Positions 1 through 7,849 of a stretch of 57,095 bases of DNA are shown in pieces (position 1 is the first letter of the stretch; every line of letters begins with the position of its first letter). The translations under genes and the position numbers were made by a program. Location: positions 1 to 57,095 of the forward strand of contig JAFXAW010000011.1 in assembly GCA_017522015.1 (NCBI GenBank), given 5' to 3'. Source of the stretch: Oscillospiraceae bacterium. Lineage in GTDB: Bacteria; Bacillota; Clostridia; Oscillospirales; Oscillospiraceae. The notes beneath the pieces were generated by a model. It searched no databases. It was not told where the DNA came from and saw nothing but the letters and a program-made list of their open reading frames with translations.

Positions 1-5
1 AGGGA

Positions 6-563
6 ATGAATTTGAAAAGAGTAAAAATTCTCACGATCTGTGAGGGCGCAATCAGCGTTGCACTCGCGCTTGCACTCAGTTATCTGAAAATCCCGATCGG
101 CGCAGGCTTCGGCGGCTGGGGTGGCAGCGTGGACCTTGTGATGATCCCGCTGATCATTTTTGCCTGTCACCGGGGGCTTTGGGGGCTGGGGGCAGGCTTG
201 GTTTTCGGCACGCTGAAGTTCTTTCTGGCGGGTGGCACTGCCATCAACTGGCAGAGTATGCTGCTGGACTATTCCGTGGCCTATATGTTTGTGGGCTTTG
301 CCGGGCTGATGAAAGGCCGCCGCGGAGCTCTGCCGCTCGGTGCTTTGATCGGCTGCGCTGCGCGCTTTGCCGTTCACTTTTTCAGCGGCGTGACGATTTA
401 TGCCATTCTCGCGCCGGAGGAGATCCTCGGCGTCATGACGGGCAGCTCTGCGCTGTACTCCCTGCTCTACAACGCAAGCTATATGCTGCCGAACACGGTT
501 CTTGCCGTTGTGCTCTGCGCGATTTTGCAAAAGCCGCTGAAAAAGTTTCTGGCGAAGCAGTAA
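6..563 (+). CDS. thiT: Energy-coupled thiamine transporter ThiT
   Basis: A 185-aa, almost wholly hydrophobic protein with about six membrane segments. It matches the ThiT/YuaJ S-component of ECF vitamin transporters: a GGSVDLVMIPL stretch near residue 39, an LLDY motif near residue 86, and a C-terminal NTV motif. ThiT binds thiamine in the membrane and works with a shared EcfT-EcfA-EcfA' module, which is not in this window. The first ATG follows AGGGA closely and only five bases precede it, so a leader (such genes often have a TPP riboswitch) would lie outside the window. Length is usual for the family. Confidence 0.85.
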   Translation: MNLKRVKILTICEGAISVALALALSYLKIPIGAGFGGWGGSVDLVMIPLIIFACHRGLWGLGAGLVFGTLKFFLAGGTAINWQSMLLDYSVAYMFVGFAGLMKGRRGALPLGALIGCAARFAVHFFSGVTIYAILAPEEILGVMTGSSALYSLLYNASYMLPNTVLAVVLCAILQKPLKKFLAKQ

Positions 564-605
564 GGCGTTGCCGCAAAGAAAAAACCATAGCGAAACATAC
601 GAAAA

Positions 606-651
606 CAGCGAGGGTTCGCTGCAGAACGAAAATTCCGCAGCACCCTCGCTG
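606..651 (+). terminator. Inverted repeat downstream of thiT, probable terminator
   Basis: Arms CAGCGAGGGT (606-615) and ACCCTCGCTG (642-651) are perfectly complementary, with a smaller nested GCTGC/GCAGC pair. It is followed by CTCTTATTTT. It lies between the convergent ends of thiT and the aminotransferase, so it may serve thiT. The T tract is imperfect. Confidence 0.5.
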
Positions 652-667
652 CTCTTATTTTGAGCTG

Positions 668-704
668 CGCTGTGTTTCACAGCGGAGCGGAGATTTTTGT
701 TTTT
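668..704 (+). terminator. Short hairpin followed by T tracts
   Basis: CGCTGTG (668-674) and CACAGCG (678-684) form a 7-bp stem with a TTT loop; two T runs (ATTTTTG, TTTTTTGG) follow from about 693. The gap between stem and T run is longer than ideal, so this is a weak second terminator for thiT. Confidence 0.35.
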
Positions 705-708
705 TGGA

Positions 709-1920
709 TTATTCCGCGTTGAAGACGTACTTGTCCATGCGCTGGAAAGCCTCCTGAATGCGGCTGAGCGGGGAGGCGAGGTTCATGCGCACATGGCAGG
801 GGCCGTGGAAGGCGCGGCCGTCCTGAATCGCAACGCCCACATCCCAGCAGGCCTTCAGAATGTCGTCAACAGTCTTGCCGTGTGCCTCGCACCACTTCGT
901 GCAGTCAACAAAGAGCATATAGGTGCCCTCGGGCTTGGAAACCTCAACGCCCTCAAAGTGATTCCAGATGTAATCACAGGCAAAGTCCACGTTGCCGCCG
1001 AGAACTTCAACGAGCTCATCCAGCCACTCGTAGCCCTCGGGCTTGTAGGCACCGATGAGCGCGTGCATGGACAGAACGTTCATGCCGTTGTAGTGGGACA
1101 GGCTGGACTCCTTGCGGATGCGGTCATGCCACCACTTGTTGTAAACAATGTGATAGCTGCCAACAAGGCCGGCCAGGTTGAAGGTCTTGGAGGGGGCGTA
1201 GAACGCTGCGGTGCGCTGACGCGCATCCTCGGAAACGGACTGCGTGGGGGTGTGCTTGTGGCCGGGGAGAATCAGGTCGGACCAGATCTCGTCCGAGACG
1301 ACGAAAACGTCATACTTCTTGAACAGCTCCATGGCCTGCTCAATTTCCTCGCGCTCCCAGACGCGGCCGCAGGGATTGTGCGGGTTGCAGAAGACGGCAG
1401 CATGGATGTTCTGCGTTTTGAGCTTTTCTTCCATGTCCGCAAAGTCCATACGCCACACGCCCTGCTCGTCCTGCACCAGCGGAGAGAGCACCATGTTGTA
1501 GCCGTTGTTGCCCAGGCAACCGGTGAAGCCGACGTAGGTGGGGGAGTGCAGCAGCACCTTGTCGCCCTTGCTGCAAACGCAGTTGAGCGCAGAGATCACG
1601 CCGCCGAGCACGCCGTTTTCATAGCCGATGTGCTCCTTCGCCAGGCCGGTGACGCCATTGCGCTTCTCCTGCCATTCGATAATTCCATCGTAGTATTCAT
1701 CACGCGCGCCAAAATAACCGAAAGCGTGATGCTGCACGCGCGCGGTGATTGCATCGGCGATGGTGGGAACCGTGGGGAAGTTCATGTCCGCAACCCACAT
1801 GGGGATGGCGTCAAAGCCCTCCTTCGGCGCAGCGGGCGCGCCGCGGCCCTTGCCCAGACCGTCAACCGCAACTGCGTCCATTCCGTGACGATCCATGATG
1901 GATGTGAAATCGTACTTCAT
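709..1920 (-). CDS. MalY/PatB-family PLP-dependent aminotransferase / C-S lyase
   Basis: A 403-aa fold-type I PLP enzyme. The N-terminus carries the PIWVADM-like motif of MalY/PatB proteins (here IPMWVADMNFP near 41), then CNPHNPCGR near 158, SDEIWSDL near 192 and the PLP lysine in APSKTFN near 227. Family members cleave cystathionine or cysteine (beta-lyase), and some repress transcription. The gene is monocistronic, opposite the downstream OYE gene, with an SD-like AGGAGAG before ATG. Substrate cannot be fixed from sequence: cystathionine beta-lyase, cysteine desulfhydrase and plain aminotransferase are all possible. Confidence 0.85.
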   Translation of the reverse strand: MKYDFTSIMDRHGMDAVAVDGLGKGRGAPAAPKEGFDAIPMWVADMNFPTVPTIADAITARVQHHAFGYFGARDEYYDGIIEWQEKRNGVTGLAKEHIGYENGVLGGVISALNCVCSKGDKVLLHSPTYVGFTGCLGNNGYNMVLSPLVQDEQGVWRMDFADMEEKLKTQNIHAAVFCNPHNPCGRVWEREEIEQAMELFKKYDVFVVSDEIWSDLILPGHKHTPTQSVSEDARQRTAAFYAPSKTFNLAGLVGSYHIVYNKWWHDRIRKESSLSHYNGMNVLSMHALIGAYKPEGYEWLDELVEVLGGNVDFACDYIWNHFEGVEVSKPEGTYMLFVDCTKWCEAHGKTVDDILKACWDVGVAIQDGRAFHGPCHVRMNLASPLSRIQEAFQRMDKYVFNAE

Positions 1921-1967
1921 AAGCTCTCCTCCTCATATATGTGAAAGCAAAATTTAGATCCGCTTTG

Positions 1968-1996
1968 AGTATATCCGACATTCTCCGGAAAATCAA
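1968..1996 (-). promoter_or_regulatory. Sigma-A promoter of the MalY-like gene
   Basis: Read on the minus strand: TTGATT (1996-1991), 17-bp spacer, TATACT (1973-1968), about 48 bp upstream of the start codon. Confidence 0.65.
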
Positions 1997-2025
1997 GCTT
2001 TGGTGTGCAGTAAACAGATATGGGC

Positions 2026-2054
2026 TTGTGTTTTGTGAAAATCTCCTATATAAT
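2026..2054 (+). promoter_or_regulatory. Sigma-A promoter of the OYE-type reductase gene
   Basis: TTGTGT (2026-2031), 17-bp spacer, TATAAT (2049-2054), 55 bp upstream of the ATG at 2110. Together with the MalY-gene promoter it forms a divergent regulatory region. Confidence 0.65.
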
Positions 2055-2109
2055 ATACATCGAAAGGTAAAAAACAAAAAACCATAAATAAAAAATGAGG
2101 TGTTAGAAA

Positions 2110-4077
2110 ATGAAGTATCCGCACATTTTTGAGCCCATCAAGATCGGTGACACGTTGTTCCGCAACCGCATCTTTGCCGCGCCCACCGGCCATCCGGACG
2201 CGAGCTTTGAGGGCAACTTCTCCGACGATGTCGTCGCCTACTATGAGGCGAAGGCCAAGGGCGGCGCGGCTGCCGTTACGCTCGGTGAAGCGATCGTGGA
2301 CAGCAAGTATGGCAAGCGCCATCACTTCCAGGTCAGCCTGGACTGCCGCAACGGCATTCACGGCCTCTCCAAGGTCGCGGACGCCATCCGCCGTCACGGC
2401 GCGGTGCCCTCCCTCGAGCTGCAGCACTCCGGCATGTCTGCCAACCCCGGCGTGATCACGCCCGAGCTCGGCGCAAGCTCCAGCATCATCTACGGCCCCT
2501 CCGCGATGGAGGTCAACGGCGTCCAGATTCAGGAGATGCCGGAAGAGATGATCCTCGAGATCATCGAGAAATTCGCCAATGGCGCAGCCTTCGCGCAGAA
2601 CTGCGGCTTCGGCATGGTCATGGTGCACGGCGGCCACGGCTGGCTGATCAACCAGTTCCTCTCCGACCGCGTGAACAAGCGCACCGACCGCTGGGGTGGC
2701 AGCATTGAAAACCGTGCGCGCCTCGCCGTGGAGATCTGCGATGCGATCCACAAGAAGTGCGGCGCCGGCTTCCCCATCGAGATGCGCATCAGCGCCTCCG
2801 AGGTTATCGACGGCGGCTACACGGTTGAGGAAGGCATTGCCGTTGCCAAGCTGCTCGAGGGTCATGCGGACATTATCCACTGCTCCGCCGGCTACGGCTT
2901 CGGTCTGCCCGATAAGTACAGAACCTTCAGCATCACGCACCCCTGCATGTTCAAGGAAGACGGCCTGAACGTGAAGTATGCGGCCGAGGTCAAAAAGCAC
3001 GTTAAGAACACCCCGATCGCCACCGTCGGCGCGCTGTCCAACCCCGATATGCTCGAGGAGATCATTGCCTCCGGCAAGGCGGACATCGTGGAGATGGCCC
3101 GCGGCCTCATCTGCGATCCGGAGCTGCCCAACAAGGCCCGCAGCGGCAAGGAAAACGAGGTCGTCAAGTGCATGCGTTGCTTCCATTGCTTCACCTCCGG
3201 CATGGACCGTGGTGCATTCTGGTGCGCGCTGAACCCGAAGACCAACCGCGAGCGTGCCTTCGCCCGCGTTGCGGCCACGGCCGAGAAGAAAAAGGTTCTC
3301 GTCGTTGGCGGCGGTATCGCCGGTATGCAGGCTGCGCTCACCGCGGCTGAGGGCGGACACGAGGTTATCCTCTGCGAGAAGAGCGATCATCTGGGCGGCC
3401 ACATCCGCTGCGAGGAGAAGGTTCCCTTCAAGAAGAACCTGTTTGATTACATCGCGCTGCGCGAAAAGCAGGTCGCCGATGCGGGCGTTGAAGTGCGCCT
3501 GAACACCGAAGTCACGCCCGAGTACGCCAAGAGCGTCGGTGCGGACGTGATTATTGCAGCGCTCGGCGCTGAGGCGATCAAGCCCAACATCCCGGGTATC
3601 GACGGCAGCAACGTGCTGCTCGCGGACGATGCCTACGTCAACGCGGAGAAGGTCGGCGAGAAGGCCGTCATCCTCGGCGGCGGTCTGGTCGGCATGGAGC
3701 TTGCGATCTACCTCAACTCCCTCGGCAAGAAGGTCGAGGTCGTGGAGATGGCAGAGCGCTTCAACCCCGGCCCGAACAAGCTGCACGGCAACGCCATCGA
3801 GATCAAGTGCAAGGAAGAGGGCGTCACCGCCCATTATTCCACCAAGGCCGCGCGCATCGACGAGGGCGGCGTGTGGTGCGAGACGCCGGAAGGCGAGAAG
3901 TACTTTGCAGCGGACACCGTGATCTATGCGGTGGGTCAGAAGGCGCGCACGGAAGAGACCAAGGCGCTCTACAATTGCGCCGGACTGTACTACCCGATCG
4001 GCGACTGCGTGCGCCCGCGCAACATCGCCGAGGCGAACCTCGAGGCCATGGCCGTCGCGCTGGACATCGGCAGATAA
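2110..4077 (+). CDS. NADH:flavin oxidoreductase (OYE / 2,4-dienoyl-CoA reductase / BaiCD type)
   Basis: A 655-aa multidomain redox enzyme. Residues 1-350 form an old-yellow-enzyme TIM barrel binding FMN (ELQHSG near 103, HGGHGWL near 175, DRWGGS near 196). Cysteines in CMRCFHC-x11-C near 354-372 should hold a 4Fe-4S cluster. A Rossmann FAD motif VVGGGIAGM is near 398 and a second NAD-binding motif ILGGGLVGME near 520. This order is that of 2,4-dienoyl-CoA reductase FadH, BaiCD and related enoate reductases, which use NAD(P)H to reduce an activated C=C bond. The start follows GAGGTGTTAGAAA. The URO-D-family gene follows on the same strand. Substrate unknown: a dienoyl/enoyl compound, a steroid or an aromatic-derived enone are possible. 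Confidence 0.88.
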   Translation: MKYPHIFEPIKIGDTLFRNRIFAAPTGHPDASFEGNFSDDVVAYYEAKAKGGAAAVTLGEAIVDSKYGKRHHFQVSLDCRNGIHGLSKVADAIRRHGAVPSLELQHSGMSANPGVITPELGASSSIIYGPSAMEVNGVQIQEMPEEMILEIIEKFANGAAFAQNCGFGMVMVHGGHGWLINQFLSDRVNKRTDRWGGSIENRARLAVEICDAIHKKCGAGFPIEMRISASEVIDGGYTVEEGIAVAKLLEGHADIIHCSAGYGFGLPDKYRTFSITHPCMFKEDGLNVKYAAEVKKHVKNTPIATVGALSNPDMLEEIIASGKADIVEMARGLICDPELPNKARSGKENEVVKCMRCFHCFTSGMDRGAFWCALNPKTNRERAFARVAATAEKKKVLVVGGGIAGMQAALTAAEGGHEVILCEKSDHLGGHIRCEEKVPFKKNLFDYIALREKQVADAGVEVRLNTEVTPEYAKSVGADVIIAALGAEAIKPNIPGIDGSNVLLADDAYVNAEKVGEKAVILGGGLVGMELAIYLNSLGKKVEVVEMAERFNPGPNKLHGNAIEIKCKEEGVTAHYSTKAARIDEGGVWCETPEGEKYFAADTVIYAVGQKARTEETKALYNCAGLYYPIGDCVRPRNIAEANLEAMAVALDIGR

Positions 4078-4113
4078 ATTCCCGCGTCCGGTCGGATTTT
4101 GACCCTGTATCTG

Positions 4114-4145
4114 ATTCAGCCGTTCCGGTCTCGGAACGGCTGAAT
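4114..4145 (+). repeat. 14-bp perfect inverted repeat without T tract between OYE and URO-D genes
   Basis: ATTCAGCCGTTCCG (114-127 of the 4-kb block) pairs fully with CGGAACGGCTGAAT around a GTCT loop. ATGTAGTAAAAT follows, so it lacks the U run of an intrinsic terminator. It could be a partial terminator, an mRNA-stability element or a protein-binding palindrome. Confidence 0.5.
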
Positions 4146-4193
4146 ATGTAGTAAAATATTCTGCATATCAATTTAATTGGAGGAGGAAACAGC

Positions 4194-5450
4194 ATGACAC
4201 CGGAGGCACAAAAACGCTATAACGAAAAATCGGCCAGAGTAGAGGCCGCAATCGCCCTGAAAGAGCCGGACATGGTACCCATGATCCCCTCTGCTTCTCT
4301 GTTCCCTATGCTCAATGCGGGCTACACGGTTGGCGAGGTCATTTATGACACCAGCCTGGAGAAGATGACCAAGAGCGTCGTGAAGTACCTTGAGGACTTC
4401 GATCCGGACTGCGGCCTGGATGCCGGCAACAACTTCGCAGGCCAGGGCCCCATGATGGAGCTTGAGCGCTCGAAGAACATGCGCTGGGCGGGTATGCCCG
4501 GCAACCTCATCGACATCAACTCCATTCAGCAGTTCATCGAGTTCCCCACGCTGCTGGACGAAGAATTTGAGGAGTTTTTCACCGACCGTACCGGCTGGAT
4601 GCTGCGTCGTGAGATCCCCCGCACCTCCGGCCTGCTGGAGCCGCTGGCTGACCTCTTCACGGGCCGCATCAGCGCCCGCGCCCTGTCCGCCAAGGTTTCC
4701 ACGCCCGAGTTCAAGGCCATGATCGAGGATCTCTGGAAGATCAACGAGCTCAACGAGGAATATCAGAAGAATTGCGCCAAGCTCAACGAGATCGTCTACG
4801 AAATGGGCTATCCCATCTTCAAGGGCGGCCAGGCTGCCGTTCCGTTTGACTCTTATTCCGACGGTTACCGCGGCACGCTGCTGTCTCTGCAGGACCTGTA
4901 TGCCAACCCGGATGAGATTGAGCGTTACATCGAGGCCGCCATCGGCCCCATGCTCGAGAACATCCACAAGATGGCCGAGCGTCCCAACGCCAAGGGCAAG
5001 CACGTGTTCATGGCGCTGCACAAGGGTATGGACGGTTTCATGAACGATGAGCACTACCGCAAGTACTACTGGCGTCACCTGCAGATGATCATCGAGGAGA
5101 TCATCAAGGTGGATATGGTGCCGTACATCTTCTGCGAGGGCAAGTACAACTCCCGTCTGGACTGCCTGACGGAAGTCACCCCCGGCAAGGTGTTCTATCA
5201 CTTTGAAGAGGTGGACATGGCGGTCGCCAAGGAGAAGCTGGGCAACATCGCCTGCATCTCCGGCAGCTTCAACACCAACCTCCTGCAGTTCGGCACGCCG
5301 GAACGCGTGCGGGACGAGGCCAAGCGTCTGCTGGACATCTGCGCCCCCGGCGGCGGCTTCATCTTCACCACCGGTTCCGGTCTGAGCCACGTCAAGCGCG
5401 AGAACGTCGAGGCCATGTTCGAGACCGTGAGAGAGTACGGTAAGTATTAA
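4194..5450 (+). CDS. Uroporphyrinogen decarboxylase (URO-D) family protein
   Basis: A 418-aa cytoplasmic protein of the URO-D fold family, longer than true HemE and without its PLLRAC-like start. It resembles the MtaA/CmuA-like branch that moves methyl groups between corrinoid proteins and cofactors, or acts in anaerobic demethylation. Visible segments are DCGLDAGNN near 64, a hydrophobic core ending in FCEGKYNSRLD near 308, and a C-terminal PGGGFIFTTGSG near 387 that is typical of the family. A good SD (GGAGGAGG) precedes the ATG. It follows the OYE-type reductase. No corrinoid-binding protein is adjacent, so a methyltransferase role is inference. Confidence 0.75.
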   Translation: MTPEAQKRYNEKSARVEAAIALKEPDMVPMIPSASLFPMLNAGYTVGEVIYDTSLEKMTKSVVKYLEDFDPDCGLDAGNNFAGQGPMMELERSKNMRWAGMPGNLIDINSIQQFIEFPTLLDEEFEEFFTDRTGWMLRREIPRTSGLLEPLADLFTGRISARALSAKVSTPEFKAMIEDLWKINELNEEYQKNCAKLNEIVYEMGYPIFKGGQAAVPFDSYSDGYRGTLLSLQDLYANPDEIERYIEAAIGPMLENIHKMAERPNAKGKHVFMALHKGMDGFMNDEHYRKYYWRHLQMIIEEIIKVDMVPYIFCEGKYNSRLDCLTEVTPGKVFYHFEEVDMAVAKEKLGNIACISGSFNTNLLQFGTPERVRDEAKRLLDICAPGGGFIFTTGSGLSHVKRENVEAMFETVREYGKY

Positions 5451-5483
5451 TCCTTTTGCAAAAACGAAACACATAAACGCAGG

Positions 5484-5520
5484 CGGCGTGCTGCTTTTTC
5501 GGAAGCGGCACGCCGTTTCT
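5484..5520 (+). terminator. Intrinsic terminator after the URO-D-family gene
   Basis: CGGCGTGCTGCTT (5484-5496) pairs with AAGCGGCACGCCG (5503-5515), 13 bp with one T-G pair, followed by TTTCTGTGT. The T tract is short. The remaining ~140 bases to the next promoter hold nothing recognisable. Confidence 0.6.
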
Positions 5521-5657
5521 GTGTCAGCGGGCTTGTCAGGCAAAGGGTCGGCGGATAGAATCGCAATCGGAGGCGTGGGGTTCCGTGCAGCATGAAGCGG
5601 CAGCCGTCTTTGCGAAAGAGCGGCTGCCGGGCTTATCCCTGCGGTCAAGGCACTTCA

Positions 5658-5686
5658 TTGACTTCCGGAGCGTATGCGTTTATAAT
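5658..5686 (+). promoter_or_regulatory. Sigma-A promoter of the dienelactone hydrolase/maturase operon
   Basis: TTGACT (5658-5663), 17-bp spacer, TATAAT (5681-5686). The start codon is 34 bp downstream. Confidence 0.75.
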
Positions 5687-5720
5687 TTAAGTAAATATGA
5701 AAATAAAGGAGGCAAAATCC

Positions 5721-6485
5721 ATGTGGAACGACATTGATGTCACGGCGAATGAAAAAATGATTGCCGAGACGGTGGAGTATGAGGGGCACGGCGGAAAGAC
5801 GATCCGCGCCTATCTCTCCCGCCCTGTGGTGGAGGAGCCCATCCCCTCGCTTGTGCTGATTTCGCACATGCCCGGTTGGGACGAGTGGTGCCGCGAAACG
5901 GCGCGCCGCTTCTCGCAGCACGGCTATGCAGTTGCCTGCCCGAATATCTACGGCGACTATTCCGGAAAAACGCCGGTGGAAGCCTCGGAATCCATGCGCG
6001 CCGCGGGCGGCGTGCCCGATGCGAACGTGATGGAGGATTGTGCGGGTTCGCTGCGCTATCTGAAGGAGCAGAGCTGGTCCAACGGCAAGGTCGGTGTCAT
6101 CGGCATGTGCTCCGGCGGGCGTCACGCCTTTATGGCGGCCTGCACGGTGGACGGCTTTGGCGCGGCGGTGGACTGCTGGGGCGGCGGCATTTTCCCGAAG
6201 CCGGAGGAGCTCACGCCCGCGCGTCCGGTAGCGCCGATTGATTATATTGACCGCCTGGAAATCCCGCTCATGGGCATTTTCGGCAACGAGGATTTCAGCC
6301 CCACGAAGGAGGAGGTTGACCGCCTGGAGGCGGCGCTGCAGGAGCGCGGCAAGGAATATGAATTCCACCGCTATGACGGCGCGGGCCACGGCATCTGGTA
6401 TTACCACAGCCCGATGTATCGCCGCGAACAGGCGATGGATTCCTGGGAAAAGGTGTTCGCCTTCTTTGAGAAGAATCTGAGATGA
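5721..6485 (+). CDS. Dienelactone hydrolase family protein
   Basis: A 254-aa alpha/beta hydrolase. The nucleophile elbow GMCSGG (about residue 129-134) has the Cys of the dienelactone hydrolase family in place of Ser. An acidic region follows (GNEDFSPT near 195) and a late His is in DGAGHGIWY near 221. Family members open lactones or hydrolyse esters in aromatic-ring breakdown. ATG at 5721 is preferred over the in-frame ATG at 5697 because AAAGGAGG lies 9 bases before it. Its stop overlaps the next start by 4 bp (ATGA), so the two genes are translationally coupled. Actual substrate unknown. Confidence 0.82.
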   Translation: MWNDIDVTANEKMIAETVEYEGHGGKTIRAYLSRPVVEEPIPSLVLISHMPGWDEWCRETARRFSQHGYAVACPNIYGDYSGKTPVEASESMRAAGGVPDANVMEDCAGSLRYLKEQSWSNGKVGVIGMCSGGRHAFMAACTVDGFGAAVDCWGGGIFPKPEELTPARPVAPIDYIDRLEIPLMGIFGNEDFSPTKEEVDRLEAALQERGKEYEFHRYDGAGHGIWYYHSPMYRREQAMDSWEKVFAFFEKNLR

Positions 6486-7744
6486 GCGCAGAGAAAGCGC
6501 CCTTCGTGGCGATGGCCAAGCCGGTCGGCTCAAAGTGCAACCTGCGCTGCGGCTACTGCTACTATCTGGGCACAGACGAGCGCATTGACAACGGCTGCGC
6601 CGCTGTGATGGACGACGAGACGCTCGAGTGCTTCATCCGGCGCTATATCGGGGAGAGTACGGGGCCAGCGGTGTCCTTTACATGGCACGGCGGCGAGCCG
6701 ACGCTGGCGGGGCTGGATTTTTTCAAAAAATGCGTCGCCCTGCAGAAGAAATATCTGCCCGCTGGCTGGGAATGCTGGAACAATCTGCAGACAAACGGTG
6801 TGCTTCTGGACGAGGAATGGTGCGCCTTTCTTGCCAAAGAACACTTTGATGTGGGTCTGAGCATCGACGGGGCAAAGAGCGTCCACGATAAGTACCGGAA
6901 AAACGCCGCCGGCGCCGAGACTTATGACGAGGTTCGTGCGGCAGCGAAGCGGCTTGTGGCGCACGGCGTCCGGCCGGATCTGCTGTGCACTGTCACCTCG
7001 GACAGTGCGGAAAATCCGCTTTCGGTTTACCGCGCGCTGCGGGAGCTCGGCACGGGCTGGGTGCAGTTTATCCCCATCGTCCGGCAGGATGAAAACGGGG
7101 ACGTGACGCCCGATTCCGTGACGCCGGAGGGCTACGGGAAGTTCCTTTGCGACGTTTTCGACGAGTGGATCTATCACGACCTCGGGAAAACCGGCGTGCA
7201 GTTCTTTTTGGAGTGCGCACTGGTGCTCTCGGGCGGGAGCGCCAGCCTCTGCTGGATGGCGCCCGTTTGCGGGCGCGTGCTGGTGACGGAGCGGGACGGC
7301 GGCGTTTACGCCTGCGACCATTTCGTGGACAGCGACCATCGGCTCGGCAGCGTGCAGACGGACGGCCTGCGCGCGCTTGTCGACAGCGAAAAGCAGGCGG
7401 CGTTCGGAAACGCAAAGCGGGAGAAGCTCACGGCACAGTGCCGCGCCTGTCCGTACCTGGCGCTGTGCAACGGCGGCTGCATGAAAGATCGCTTCGTCCG
7501 CTCGGAGGACGGCGAGGAGGGGCATGCCTATCTCTGCGCGGGGCTCAAAGCGTTTTTTGACCATGCGGTGCCGCGCCTGAAAACGCTCGCGCAGCTGCAG
7601 CGGGCGGGGCTTGCGCCGGGCGCGATTATGGAACGCCTGCGCGCGCAGGAGCTGCAGCGCTGGAAGGGGATCGGCCGAAACGATCCCTGTCCTTGTGGCA
7701 GCGGAAAAAAGGCGAAAAATTGCTGCTGGGACAAAAAGCCGTAA
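6482..7744 (+). CDS. Radical SAM/SPASM protein, anaerobic sulfatase-maturase (anSME) type, with C-terminal SEC-C motif
   Basis: 420 aa. The radical-SAM cluster motif CNLRCGYCYY (about 19-28) is CX3CX2C. FTWHGGEPTLAG near 62 and LQTNGVLLDEEW near 101 are typical of anSME/AtsB. The SPASM cysteines lie in the C-terminal half, including CRACPYLALCNGGCMKDR near 320. Family members oxidise an active-site Cys or Ser of a sulfatase to formylglycine. The last ~20 residues hold a SEC-C zinc motif (NDPCPCGSGKKAKNCC) seen in SecA and in part of this family. No sulfatase is in the window. The only coupled gene is the dienelactone hydrolase upstream (4-bp overlap), so the target is open. Confidence 0.85.
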   Translation: MSAEKAPFVAMAKPVGSKCNLRCGYCYYLGTDERIDNGCAAVMDDETLECFIRRYIGESTGPAVSFTWHGGEPTLAGLDFFKKCVALQKKYLPAGWECWNNLQTNGVLLDEEWCAFLAKEHFDVGLSIDGAKSVHDKYRKNAAGAETYDEVRAAAKRLVAHGVRPDLLCTVTSDSAENPLSVYRALRELGTGWVQFIPIVRQDENGDVTPDSVTPEGYGKFLCDVFDEWIYHDLGKTGVQFFLECALVLSGGSASLCWMAPVCGRVLVTERDGGVYACDHFVDSDHRLGSVQTDGLRALVDSEKQAAFGNAKREKLTAQCRACPYLALCNGGCMKDRFVRSEDGEEGHAYLCAGLKAFFDHAVPRLKTLAQLQRAGLAPGAIMERLRAQELQRWKGIGRNDPCPCGSGKKAKNCCWDKKP

Positions 7745-7803
7745 GATTTTTGTGAAAAATAATTTCGGAGGAAGAGAGGAAAATCCTCTCTGAATCGGAT
7801 AAG

Positions 7804-7838
7804 AAAAAGGCCGGAGGCGAACAGCCTCCGGCCTTTTT
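7804..7838. terminator. Bidirectional intrinsic terminator
   Basis: AAAAGGCCGGAGGC and GCCTCCGGCCTTTT form a 14-bp stem around GAACA, with A/T runs on both sides. It lies between the convergent maturase and 4Fe-4S protein genes and should serve both. Confidence 0.85.
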
Positions 7839-7849
7839 GTCTTTTTCCG

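Noticed and set aside
1-5. TPP riboswitch upstream of thiT
   Set aside because: Only five bases precede the gene in this window, so nothing can be claimed.
697-1944. A 415-aa plus-strand frame opposite the MalY-like gene
   Set aside because: Antisense of a clear PLP enzyme, with no motif of its own.
1993-3834. A 613-aa minus-strand frame opposite the OYE-type gene
   Set aside because: Shadow of the FMN/FAD reductase, whose motifs are all on the plus strand.
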